Assembly: GCF_019175385.1 (NCBI RefSeq)
Contig: NC_083343.1
Coordinates: 55,636,457-55,700,456, forward strand
Length of the DNA: 64,000 nt
Source: Lycium barbarum
Lineage: Eukaryota; Streptophyta; Magnoliopsida; Solanales; Solanaceae
Direction of reading: 5' to 3'
Part shown: positions 1 through 11,523 of the stretch, one piece after another
Numbering within the stretch: position 1 is the stretch's first letter
Layout: the number at the start of each line of letters is the position of its first letter
Program-made: the position numbers and the translations under genes
The notes under the pieces: model-generated
Told to the model about the DNA's origin: nothing
What the model saw: the letters and a program-made list of their open reading frames with translations, nothing else
The model's database searches: none

Positions 1-3000
1 GACTTCTGTCGACTCTGGGCCACCAATAACCTCTCCTGAATAATCTTCACCTTATCAACAGCTTACTGAATCATGTCTGGGCCTATTAATTTAGTCTCAC
101 CAACATCAAACCAACCAATAGGTGACCTGCACTTCCTCCCATATAAGGCCTCATATGGTGCCATCTGAATACTAGAATGGTATCTATTATTATAAGCAAA
201 CTCTATAAGTGGAAAATGATCGTCCCAGCTACCTCTGAAATCAATAACACAGGCTCGTAACATATCTCCTAGCATCTGAATAGTACGCTCGGCCTGCCCG
301 TCAGTCTGAGGGTGAAATGTTGTACTAAGACTCACCTGTGTCCCCAATCCCTCCTGGAATGACCTCCAGAAGTTAGGTGTGAACTGAGCTCCTCTGTCTG
401 AGATAATAGATATGGGAACCCCATGGAGTCTCACTATCTCCTTGAGGTATAACCTCGCATAGTCCTCAGCTGAATAAGTAGTGCTGACTGGAAGAAAATG
501 GGCTGATTTTGTCAGCCTATCCACAATAACCCATATAGAGTCATATTTTCACGGAGTGCGAGGTAAACCTGTAATGAAGTCCATATTAATTACTTCCCAT
601 TTCCAAGTTAGGATCTCTATCTCCTGCAATAATCCACCCGGCTTCTGATGCTCGATCTTAACCTGTTGACAATTCGGGCACTGAGCGACAAACTCCGCTA
701 TATCTTTTTTCATGCCATCCCATCAATATAAACATCTGAGGTCATGATACATCTTCGTTGACCCTGGATAAACAGAATAACGGGTATAGTGGGCCTCTCC
801 CATAACCTGTTGCCGTAGCCCTGCAACCTCAGGTACACATAACCTGCCTCCATATCGTAACACTCCGTATGGTGTAACCTCAAATGGGGTCTTCTCCTTT
901 TGAAAAGCTGCATCTATATACTGTGCCAGAATAAGGTCCTCATACTGGCGTCACTTTACCTCTTCTATGATAGAGGATTCAGCAACTTCCCGAACAGAAA
1001 CTCCGTCATCAGCAGAATCAGCAAAACAGACTCCAAGGTTAGCTAGCTGGCAAATCTCACGGACCATCTCCTTCCGTTCTGGTTGTACATCTTTCAAGCT
1101 ACCCAAAGATTTACGGCTAAGTGCATCTACTACAACGTTTGCTTTCCCAGGATGGTATAGAATATCAACATCGTTATCTTTTAATAACTCTAACTACCGC
1201 CTCGGTCGCACATTCAGCTCTTTCTGCTTAAAGATATATTGGAGACTCTTGGGATCCGTATAAACATCAACGTGAACACCATATAAGTAATGCCTCCATA
1301 TCTTCAAAGTATGAATTACCGCTGCTAACTCCAGATCGTGAGTAGGATAATTCCTTTCATGTTTTCTGAGTTGTCGGGAAGCATAAGCTATAACCCTCCC
1401 ATGCTGCATCAATACACAACCTAGTCCAACACCTGAAGCATCACAATAAATAACATAGCCATTTGGTCCCTCTGGAAGAGTTAAGACTGGAGCCGTAGTC
1501 AGCTTGTCTTTCAACAACTGGAAGCTTCGCTCACATACGTCAGTCTACTGGAACTTAGCTGCCTTCTGAGTTAGCCTTGTTAAACGCGCTGAAATTGAGG
1601 CAAACTTTTCTACGAATCTCCTGTAATACTCTGCTAGCCCCAGAAAACTATGTACCTCCGTAGGTGTCGTAGGTCTAGGCCAAGTCTTTACAGCCTCAAT
1701 CTTCTGTGTATCTACCCGAATGCCATCAGCTCCAATAATATGCCCCAAGAATGCTACTGAAGTCAACCAGAATTCACATTTCGAGAACTTAGCATACAAC
1801 TTCTGGTGCTGGAGCACCCCAAGTACCGTCCTCAAATGATCTGCGTGCTCCTCTTCTGAACGTGAATAGACCAGAATGTCATCGATAAATACAATCACGA
1901 ACATATCCAGGAATGGTTTGAACACTCGGTTCATTAAATCCATAAATACCGCTAGACCATTTGTCATCCCAAAAGACATCACTCTAAACTCGTAATGCCC
2001 GTATCAAGTCCTGAATGCAGTCTTAGGAATATCTGCCTCCTTCACCCTCACCTGATGATAGCCTGACCGCAAGCCTACCTTCGAAAAGCATTTAGCACCC
2101 TACAACTAGTCAAATAAATCATCAATCCTGGGGAGGGGATATCTATTATTTATTGTTACTTTATTCAGCTGCCTATAATCAATACACATCCTCAGCAATC
2201 TATCCTTCTTTCTCACAAATAGTATCGGGGCTCCCCAAGGTGATGTGCTGGGCCTGATGAAGTCCTTTTCTAACAAATCCCTCCGTTGCTCCTTTAATTC
2301 CTTCAGTTCTGCAGGTGCCATTCTATAAGGAGGAACAAATATGGGCTGAGTATCTGGCAACACATCTATAGTAAACTCTATCTCCCGCTCAGGAGGAAGA
2401 CCTAGAAGCTCGTCTGGGAATGCATCTGAAAATTCATTAACTATCGGGATTGACTGAAGAGTTGGTACCTCTGCTTTCACGTCATGCACCCAAACTAAAT
2501 GATAAATATAACCCTTTCTAACCATCTTCCTTGCCTTGAGGTATGAAATAAACATACCCCTCGGCGATGCTGTATTCCCCATCCACTTTATAATCGTCTC
2601 CCCTGGGAACTGAAATCGAACTATCTTTTCTCTACAATCAAAGTTAGAATAACAAGAAGCTAACCAGTCCATACCCATAATAACATCAAACTCCGTCATA
2701 TCTAAATCTATCAGATCTGCCACGGTATGACGACTACATATAATCACCGAACAATTTCTATATACTTGCTTTGCTATAACAGAATCTCCTTCCGGTGTAG
2801 CTACCTCAAATGGTTCTATCGACTCAGGTTCTATTCCGATTCTACCTGCAACAAAAGGAGATATATATGATAAGGTGGAGCCTGGATCTATCAATGCATA
2901 TACGTCCCGAGAGAAAATCGATAATATACCTGTAACCACATTTGGTGACGCCTCCTGATCCTGTCTACTAGCCAAGGCATATATGCGATTCGAAGGACCG

Positions 3001-4374
3001 CTAGAACTGGAAGCTCCGCCACGACCTCTACCACGTCCTGCTGGTGTCTGAATACCCTGCCCCATAGGGCGCATAGCTACAGAAGAAGATGAACCAGCAA
3101 TCGATCCAGTGGGCTGAGCTACACCACCTGGACCGCCGCCATACGGACATTCTCTCACAATATGGCCTTGGCGGCCGCAAGAAAAACAAGCACCTGTAGC
3201 AAAATGGCATTCCCCAGAATGGGGCTTACCACACCAAGAGCACCGAGGCAAAGGTGGCCTCAATTGATTCGAACCCCTGTTCGCCTATGAACCTGAAGCC
3301 CTGGAGCTCTGACCGGCTCTTGAATACCTTGTACTATCAAATCTCCTGCCTGTAAACTGTGGGGGTGCACTCCGTGCTGGCTGGGAAGAATATCTATTAT
3401 ACTGCTGAGGCTGCCTGCCTCGATACTTACCAGGATAACCAGCCGATCTAGCCCTCTTATGTTGACCTCTGTCATAATCTCTATCTGGCTGACGTCCTCT
3501 GTGTCGATCCTCTACCCCCCGTGCATATGCCTGTATCCGAGCAATATCCATACCTGGCTGAAGAGCCACTGCCATTCAGCCATCGGCCAAGTAACGATCC
3601 AGCCCCATCACATAACGATGCACTCTATCAGCCATATTAGCTACAATAGTAGGCGCATATCTAGCCAATGAATCAAACTCAAGACTGTACTCTCGAACGC
3701 TCCTGCCACTCTGCCTCAGATGTAAGAATCTATCAACTCTAGCTCGCCTCATCTCTGGAGGCAGGACGTGGCCAAGGAAGGCCTCCACAAACTCATCCCA
3801 TACTGCTGGAGGAGCATCCTCGCCCCTAGATAACTCCCACGACTCATACCAATTAACAGCTACATCAAGCAACCGATACGAAGACAACTCAATAGACTCA
3901 GTCTCAGAAGCCTTGATTATCCTCAATGTACGCTGCATCTGCCGAACAAACTCCTGCGGATCATCCTCGGGCTTTGACCCGAAAAACTCTGGAGGATTAC
4001 AACTTAAGAAGTCACGAGCCCTCAAACTATCATGTCTATCCGCTTGGTCGACTTCTAGTCTATGCCTGCGAGCCTGCCCTGCCACTAATCTGTTCAGCAA
4101 CTGAACTGCATCCCTCATAGCCCTATCCTCCACCCCTGGCTGAGGAGCTGGACGCTCAGGTACTGGGGCCTCAGGCTGGCGGTGGAGACGTCCCCTGATC
4201 TGAAGCTGCTGCTGCTCTGAGTTCCTCCGGAAGTGGCGGTGTAGCAGAACTCGCCGACTGAAGTATAATCTCAGGCGTAAGCTGGGCACGGGCGCTAGTA
4301 ACTCTCCGGGTCTGGCTGGTATCTCCTGCTACTGCTTTGCCCTTCTGGGCAGTTGTCACTTTCTTTGGAGGCAT
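1..4374 (-). pseudogene. Element A gag-pol remnant
   Basis: Starts at an ATG (4374) encoding the MPPKK N-terminus shared by the families here. In order: Gag (about 3580-4100), a CCHC knuckle [14 protein letters not shown] near 3165, protease motif LIDPGST near 2880, RT from about 2330 with FIDDILVYS near 1880, RNase H (YCDASG near 1440), and integrase with the HHCC region near 670-790 and DRGAQFT near 390. Broken by stops at 3576, 3285 and 2106 and by shifts near 4280, 2000, 1520 and 960. In the RT motif usually read as [10 protein letters not shown] the catalytic Asp is Gly (near 2070). A dead copy; the C-terminal chromodomain lies outside the window. Confidence 0.93.
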
Positions 4375-4562
4375 AGCTGTAAACATAATAATCTGTTAGG
4401 GAGGGATTATCCTGATAATACAGCTATATCGCACGATCTAAGATAAGAAGGAAAGATAACATCCTAAATGTCCTGTAGCTTCCTGTTTATAGATGTGGTG
4501 CACAACACACCGATAAACAAGACTCTACTAGACAAAGTCTATAGACACTCTGAGGATGAACT

Positions 4563-4574
4563 GCTCTGATACCA
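4563..4574 (-). promoter_or_regulatory. Element A primer-binding site (initiator tRNA-Met)
   Basis: On the minus strand this reads TGGTATCAGAGC, the complement of the plant initiator tRNA-Met 3' end, four bases inside the LTR. Downstream, the stem TGTTTAT (4494-4500) / ATAAACA (4513-4519) and the near-palindrome around ATCGTGCGAT (4427-4440) match the leader of the other families. Confidence 0.93.
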
Positions 4575-4780
4575 CTTTTGTCACGGCCCAACCCCGTGGG
4601 CCATGACTAGTGCCCGAGCTAGACACTCGTATATGTACCTGTTAAATATAGACAAACTGATTCTTAAGAACAATATGGAAACTTTGCAAAAGAACCTCAA
4701 AGGTTCACAACGTCATCATATATAGATGTCCAGATAACCTGTCTCCTGAGGAATCGCAACTAATCAAAATGTAATATGAT

Positions 4781-4905
4781 ACGCAAGCCGACAAGGCTGC
4801 CACAACATGTCAATACCATACGTAAGCTGACAAGGCTGTCACAACATGTCAATACCACACGTAAGCCGACAAGGTTGTCATTACATATCAATACCATACG
4901 CAAGC
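4781..4905 (-). repeat. 39-bp tandem repeat in LTR A
   Basis: Three units plus a partial one; the ACG(C/T)AAGC starts at 4781, 4820, 4859 and 4898 are exactly 39 bp apart. On the transcribed strand each unit contains AGCC-TTGTC-GGCT or a close variant, which can fold as a short hairpin. Single copies of AGCCTTGTCGGCT occur in LTRs E and F. Confidence 0.85.
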
Positions 4906-4986
4906 GATAGACACAACTGAAAAAAAAACTTATACACAACCCACACATATGTCTACAGACCTCTAAGAGTATCGATAGTGAAATAT

Positions 4987-5215
4987 GACGGGACAGGGCC
5001 CCACCGTACCCCTAGATAAGCATATATATATATATCAAATATCTATACCAAAAGTCTAGGCTCCGGGACAATGGAGCTCTCCAAGATAGCTGAGTGGAAA
5101 TCCTAAATTGGAGGATCGCCAAATTGAGTATCTGTACCTGCGGGCATGAAACGCAGCCCCCCCCCCCCCCCCGAAGAAAAGGGGTCAGTACGAGATATGT
5201 ACTGAGTATATAAAG
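4987..5215 (-). other. Multi-hairpin domain of LTR A
   Basis: Transcript order: stem CAGTAC/GTACTG-like; CCCC/GGGG stem with a 16-base G run (5157-5172 as C on plus); CTGCG/CGCAG; GCTCC/GGAGC; and GGTGGG/CCCGTC with a 7-base loop (4987-5105). The same order occurs in every other family here. Confidence 0.7.
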
Positions 5216-6910
5216 TATGAAATACAATAAAGAGGATCATGACTGAAGTAGGGATCACGGGATCACAGGAGACAAGTATGACATTCAAAATACTATTACA
5301 CTTGCCTTATGAAATGTAAATCATGCATATCAATATCATATATCATACCCGGCCCACTATGGGACTCGGTGAATAAAGTCATCACATGCCATCCTTGGCA
5401 CCATAATCACATCATCATATCATCACATCATCATATCATCATATATATATACCGCACCCAGCCCTCTAGTGAAGGACTCGGTGAACAATGCAGTGAAACT
5501 GTGCACGAAAACATACTCGGCCTGGGACTCGGTGAAAGATATATTGAGGCATGCACGAGCAGAGTAGTGAGCAACCATATGCAAACTAAATTATATTCGA
5601 GACTCAATAGAATATTCAAAACGGACTATCATTTGGAAATCAAGACAATAATCATCTCAAGTATCTTTCGAATGTCACTAGGGAATATATCAAATAGAAC
5701 TTCAGGAATCATAGACATGTATCAAGACATAATGAAGTAAGTTCTGGGAATCAAGAACATTAGCCATCCTAGTGTCTCTAAGAATAGGAGTTTCTTTAAA
5801 ATCACATGCTCGTCGTCTATTTGTTTATAAAGATCATGCCAAAAGAAAGAAGGGTTAGATTTACATACCTTTGGCGCTTAATCCGTGACTCGATATGTAG
5901 ACGTTGCCCAAAATATCTCAACCTATATTAAGACGTCAAGACTATGGTTAAGCTACGAAAATGCATAAAACGTATTTCAAGACAATTGGGCAGCACTTCC
6001 CCTATATCGCTCAATTTCCTCACATTTACGCCAACTATACAACAACCAACATAGCAAAAACCAAAGCACGTCTAAGTTGTCGCATTAAGAACTAGTCGAA
6101 GCAAGATCCGAGGATACTCCAAAACAGCCCACATAACATAAGAATGCTCGATACACCTCAAATATCTAAAATATGCACCCAACAAGCCACATACGCTTCG
6201 CATACGATATTTTATACGTTTCTTTCCTATAAAATCAATGATCAATGATTCACATTAGCAACAACACAACAACGGCCTCAACTTCCATATGCAAGAAAAT
6301 TATCTTAAGATTAATAAGTCCTAAAGTAGCCCTTCAATTATAACAACACAATACGAGCCTTAACTACACTTAGTCCTCCAATTTCACAAGAACAACAACA
6401 CATATACATACTTATAACTATATTTCCATTCCTTTCCACACAACCAAATCATTCTCGAATACAATACAATTATAACCTTAAGCATCAAATTCTTTCACTT
6501 TCATCACACGATCAATGACAACCGTAACGACAACAACATCAAATTTAATTCACCATTTTTAAGTTAGAACAGCCCCCACACACGACCTAAACAGCAACTT
6601 AGCATCATCACACACAATTCTTTACATCCAATTCCACATTTACCAATTTATACAAAGTCCAAACCACTTCTAAAACATGTTAGAGAGAATTAAATCTTAC
6701 CTTAACAAGCTTGGCTCCTTAACGTTGATAATCATTTGGATATTTACAACACCTTAGAAATTTAATTTTTCTCCCCTTTAATCCTCAAGCTCGGCTAAGG
6801 GCTGCCATGGCCGAACCCTCTCTCTCTCTAGCTAATCCTTGCCTCTCTTTCTAATTTAATTTTTGTTGAAGATGAAATGTAATGAATGACTAAACTTAGT
6901 CATCAAAATG

Positions 6911-6944
6911 ATATTTATAGGCATCCTAATAACCCTACACGTGT
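6911..6944 (-). promoter_or_regulatory. LTR A core promoter: TATA box and ACACGTGT palindrome
   Basis: The minus strand reads CTATAAATAT at 6920-6911. About 17 bp upstream is the palindrome ACACGTGT (6937-6944), which contains a G-box (CACGTG), next to a telo-box-like AACCCTA on the plus strand. It lies about 320 bp into the LTR. The start site is inferred, not seen. Confidence 0.55.
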
Positions 6945-7243
6945 CCACCATAGTGAATCATCATTTTATTATATATTTTTTTAATTAAAGAATTCAGTGG
7001 GGCCCACTTAATATACTAATTAGGCTAATTAATCCTTAATCCCCACTTAATAATCTAATCACGGTTAATTAATCCCTAATCTCCACTAATATTTCTATAC
7101 TAATTGGAATTTACAAGCAAGTCGTGCCATATTAAGAATCGGGATTGAAAGTCCTTGTCTCATATCCCAAAATAATCTCGTCCTCAAAACTTATGTCGAT
7201 TAACTTACGAATAATCCAACGTAAAAAAATACGGGATATAACA

Positions 7244-8474
7244 TCTGTAATAATGGATAGTGGAATACCATGAAGTCATACAATTTCTTTGTGACATAAC
7301 CTCGCATAATATTCTGCTGAGTATGTTGTCCTGACTGGAAGAAAATGAGATGTCTTTGTTAATCTGTCCACAATTACCCATATAGAGTCATACTTGCCTC
7401 GGGAACGGGGTAACCCCATAATAAAATCCATATTGATAACTTCCCATTTCCACGTAGGAATTTCCATTGCTTGCAATAACCTCCCTGGTTTTTGATGTTC
7501 AATCTTTACTTGCTGGCAATTTGGACATTGAGCTACCAATTTTGCTATGTCTCTTTTCATGCCATCCCACCAATATATCAATTTTAGATCGTGATACATC
7601 TTTGTTGCACCCGGGTGGATATAATACCGAGAGTAATGGGCTTCTTCCAGAATTCGTCGGCGCAATTCTGCAACATTCGGAACACATAGCCTGCCTTGGT
7701 ATCTAAGAATCTCATCCATCGAAGTTTTAAATGGAGATCTCTCTTTTTCATGAAGTGTGTCTCTATACTGGCTCAACTGAGGATCTTCATACTAACGTTC
7801 TTTCACTTCCACATTCAGAGACCAAACCGTGGGATCATTAATATCAATCCCTGCACTACCTGAATCAATTACACGTACTCTAAGATTAGCTAGCTGGTAA
7901 AGCTCATGAATCATTTCTTTCCTATCCGTAGGAACTTCGCATAGACTACCCATTGATCGGCGGCTAAGCGCATCGGCTACTACATTTGCTTTTCCGGGGT
8001 GGTATAAAATACTCACATCATAATCATTCAATAATTCTAACCACCGCCTCTGCCGCAGATTTAACTCCTTCTATTTGAAAATGTATTGGAGACTCTTGTG
8101 ATCTGTATAAATATCGACTTGCACCCCATACAAGTAATGTCTCCACATTTTTAATGCATGAACGACTGCAGCTAATTCGAGGTCATGAGTTGGATAGTTC
8201 TTTTCATGTTTCCGCAGCTGCCACGAAGCATAAGCAATGACTCTACCGTGCTGCATTAACACGCATCTTACTCCAACACCGGAAGCATCACAGTATACTA
8301 CATAACCACCGGACCCTTCTGGAAGTGTTAAGACTGGAGCTGAGGTTAATCTGTCCTTCAACTCTTGGAAGCTGTGTTCACAAACATCATTCCATTGAAA
8401 TTTGGCTGACTTCTGGGTTAGTTTCGTCAATGGGGCGGAAATATATGAGAAGCCCTCTACGAATCTTCTATAAT
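7244..8474 (-). pseudogene. Element B pol remnant, C-terminal part (RT connection, RNase H, integrase)
   Basis: Reading leftward from 8474: end of the RT/connection ([15 protein letters not shown]), RNase H with YCDASGVGV, the tether region [17 protein letters not shown] (7792-8031), then integrase with the HHCC zinc region (HYSRYYIHPG ... CPNCQQVK, about 7500-7640) and the first catalytic Asp in INMDFIMGLP. Stops interrupt it at 8071 and 7276, and there is a shift near 7785. It ends at the A insertion, before the second integrase Asp. Confident as a pol fragment, non-functional. Confidence 0.92.
8470..8474. repeat. Target-site duplication of array C, left copy (ATAAT)
   Basis: ATAAT immediately left of LTR C1 matches ATAAT immediately right of LTR C3 (27563-27567). 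No such copy exists between the internal LTRs, so the whole three-LTR array behaves as one insertion. Confidence 0.93.
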
Positions 8475-11386
8475 TGTCACGACCCAGCCCCGTGGGCCGC
8501 GACTGGCACCCTACCTGGGTACCCAGACCAAATCGCATATTCATTTCCGAACTCAAATTTATTTCAGAATTTTACAAAAATTATATCAAACATAATTTAT
8601 ATCGAAATTATGTCTTAAGCGGTCATATCAAATCAAATTCACACAAAGCGGCGGAATAGGCATCGCCGGTAAAAATACAAATATATACATAAGGGCCATT
8701 TGGGGCCATCAGATCAAACAGACCGCTTTAAGACCCGAAAGCAAAATCATACAATATACACATAGGACCCTCGCCCCACAAAGATGACTACAGGCCTCTA
8801 CGAATTCAAAACATAACGTATGGCGAGACAGGGCCCCGCCGTACCCAAACCGTCAAATATACAAAGTATATACAAAGTGGAGGAGTCTGTACCAAGAGTG
8901 GACTCCGGATCAAGTAAGAGTACTCCGAGAAAGCAAAAGGTGAAGCCTACTGCGGAAGATCACCGGAATCTGCACCTGCGGGCATAAAACGCAGCCCCCG
9001 GAGAGAGGGGGTCAGTACGAAATATGTACTGAGTATGTAAAGCACGGAGTACAGAATTATGGATCAAAACCGAAAGCAGATCAAATGTCAAAGGGGGGTA
9101 CAAACTGGTATGTCAAAATCTGTATCGAAATCATATACATATATTTTATGCAACAAAATCATGCAAACGCTTAAGAACGTGGTCGCCACTCCGACGCTGG
9201 CGCCACACACAGCATAACACCAGAAGGTTTCAAATCTCCGTACATCCCCGAACATAATCATAATCATCGGTGAGCGTATCGCATCCCGAGCCATATCACA
9301 GCATAACTCCAACGGTACCGGGCCCTATGGCGAAGCCTCGGGAACCGTAACACAGCATACGGCCGAATTTATCATACAGCGCACGAATCAAAACCGGCCC
9401 GGGAACCGGCGAACGAAGTCATAATAAGGCACGAGCGGAGTCGTGAGCAAACAAATGCAAATCGTATTTCAAAATAGTGTTTCAAAACAAAGTAAATTCA
9501 TAAATCATATCATATTACAAAATAGTCGAATACTTAGTCGACATAAAGTTTCATTTCGCAAAACGTTTCCAAAATGGTCCATATAATTCAAAACATAGGT
9601 TAGCGTATCGAATTGCCCAAACCTACCCCGTAGGAGGATGTTCCAAAGATCCGAAGTAGTATGTACAAATTTATTATCAAAGGTGGCCCGAAGGGCAAAT
9701 CGGGCATTTTGGGGTAGCGGGCCCACCTCGAGTCGAAGTGAGGTGGCGAACGTGTTTCTACGAGCATTTATATGCCAAAGGTCATACATTATCATTCCTA
9801 GGTTACCCGACCACATTTTGATAGGTTTCGGACGAATAGTGGCATTCTAGCCAAATTGGAGCCTTTAGGCTTCAATAGAATTGAATGAATAGTAACTTTT
9901 CTGTGGATCGGGTTTCGAGGAGCAGAAATGCTCCGAAAGGTCTCCTATTCGACTGACACACTAAGATATGCCAAATGAAAGAGTGGGAGGCTTTACATAC
10001 CTCACAGACGTCGTAAGCTCTTCCAAATGTCTCGTCCCGTTTCGTCAAAAATCTGCAAATGGTCAAAGTTACCAAATGAGATCCTTAGGCTTAGAAATGC
10101 CTTTAACTTCACAATTGCCTACCGAAATTTCGGCAGCACTTCCCCTATAAATCTAACATCCCCGAGGCATAGCTCGGCTCAAATTAACCAACTACAACAG
10201 CCCACACATCAACAACCAAAACAAACAACAATAACACCATTCTAGTTTCAAAGTTTTTCATGACTTCTTAAGTTGGCAACTTTTCATTCAAACTTTCACA
10301 ACTCCAATTCTATACCTACATAATTGTATGTATTCCCACATTCAAACTTATACAATCACATTCTAATTACAACCCATGCCATACACGAAATTGCATAAAA
10401 ATCCATTAATTCCCAAATTCTTCAAAACATCTAAAATGCACTTACGAACATTCTAACTCACGTAGTTTCATTCCGAATTCATCAACATCGATATAGATTC
10501 ACATCTAAAGTCCATAACACCCAAGATATACATTGATATACATAAAGATACCGAAGGTATACGCTTTCCGATAATATTCAAAATCATTTTTAAATGCCAA
10601 TTTCATTCACCAATTAATCATTTACGATATAAGGGCCACAACAACACATTCTACCAACTTAAACAAGATCAATTCACACCAATTTTCCCATCTATGGCTC
10701 ACGGCCAAACCTACTACGAACACACACCCACACGTTTCCATTTATGTCCAAATTACGGGATTCTCGTCTACTTCCAATCCTTAACCCATTCATAGCAATT
10801 CTATAACATTAGAGGGTAAGAATTCATACCTTTCTTGAAACCCCGACTTGTCGAAAACGTCGTCCTCGTGCCAAACTAATTATACCCCGTTGAAGAGGGC
10901 CTTGAGTACTTCACAAATATGTAAAGAACAAGATTATTGAACCACCACACAAGCTTGGGATTTTTCCTTTTCTTTCTCTCTAGCTCTCGGCCGAAACCCT
11001 TTTTTTTTGGGTGTTCTTGATTTTGTGAGTTGTTTCTTGGATAATACTAAGTATAATTCATATATATCTATTTAGGGGTCATGTGCATAGCACATGACCC
11101 TTTTAAAATGAGTTTGGGCCTATAACATGGCCGGATCCCCCCTCTTCCATTGTTGGGCTTCAATTGCATTTGTAGTTTCTTGGCCCAATGCTTAAAAATC
11201 CCGTTTTGTAATTCCCGAAACTAATTTCCGAAATTCCAAATTTATCCTCGGCCTTCCCCGAGGTCTTAGCATTAAAGATTACACAACCAACATAGTCATA
11301 TTCTCAAAAATTAATTTATGCCCTTCTAACACCCGAGTCGTAGTTATTTCCCGATTTCCAACTGTGCGAAAACACGGGGCCTAACA
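8475..11386 (-). repeat. LTR C1 (2912 bp), 3' LTR of the left copy
   Basis: On the minus strand it begins TGTTAGGCCCCG (11386) and ends GTCGTGACA. It holds a TATA-like run at 11060-11068 and beside it a perfect 11-bp inverted repeat (11076-11086 / 11090-11100, GGGTCATGTGC arms, 3-base loop). The mid-LTR box with CCGAAATTTCGG is at 10122-10150 and the hairpin domain at 8822-9031. Private base seen: G at 10718. Non-coding; its ORFs are chance. Confidence 0.96.
8822..9031 (-). other. Multi-hairpin domain of LTR C1
   Basis: Transcript order: CAGTAC/GTACTG, CCCCC/GGGGG, CTGCG/CGCAG, ACTC/GAGT, GGCGGG/CTCGCC (8822-8840, 7-base loop). The last two stems differ from the other families on both sides of the helix, which keeps pairing. 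Confidence 0.72.
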
Positions 11387-11399
11387 TTCTCCCCCCCTT
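11387..11399 (-). promoter_or_regulatory. Polypurine tract of left C copy, with adjacent hairpin
   Basis: The minus strand reads AAGGGGGGGAGAA directly before LTR C1, the usual primer for plus-strand DNA synthesis. Just upstream, at 11403-11422, is an 8-bp hairpin, AACATTCG/CGAATGTT with a 4-base loop, also present before the tract in E and H. Confidence 0.92.
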
Positions 11400-11523
11400 A
11401 GGAACATTCGTCCCCGAATGTTAAATAAATCTTATAAAGACTCACAAGCATAACGGGAAAACCATTTTATATATAAATAGCACACATGGTCCATCCGTTC
11501 ATTGGTACAACAAATACAGAAGT

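Larger units (their letters stand above)
1..7243 (-). mobile_element. Element A: Ty3/Gypsy Tekay-like retrotransposon, cut by the window edge
   Basis: Minus-strand element with its 5' LTR at 4579-7243, a primer-binding site at 4563-4574 and a gag-pol remnant running off the left edge in the integrase region. The right boundary is sharp: the LTR ends at 7243 and integrase-coding sequence of another element (B) starts at 7244. A therefore inserted into B. The 3' LTR and the second target-site copy lie outside the window, so the duplication (expected to start TCTGT at 7244) cannot be confirmed. Many stops and frameshifts show it is old. Confidence 0.92.
4579..7243 (-). repeat. Element A 5' LTR (2665 bp)
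   Basis: On the minus strand it begins TGTTATATCCCG and ends CCGTGACA, directly before the spacer and primer-binding site. It is non-coding. A TATA-like box lies at 6911-6920. The conserved box around TGCTGCC lies at 5983-6005, the multi-hairpin domain at 4987-5215 and a 39-bp tandem repeat at 4781-4905. Three copies of ACTCGGTGA fall within 5364-5534. The small ORFs inside it are chance. Confidence 0.92.

Noticed and set aside
5309..5740. 143-codon open frame in LTR A
   Set aside because: It spans the low-complexity hairpin repeats of a decayed LTR, has no known motif and no counterpart in the other families.
7143..7243. LTR A and LTR H as the same family because both start TGTTATATCCCG
   Set aside because: The match fades after the first bases, and lengths and internal repeats differ (2665 against 3050 bp).
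9088..10245. Small ORFs repeated in every C LTR (74, 103, 70, 67, 72 codons)
   Set aside because: They recur only because the LTR is repeated; they are not shared by E or H LTRs and lack motifs.
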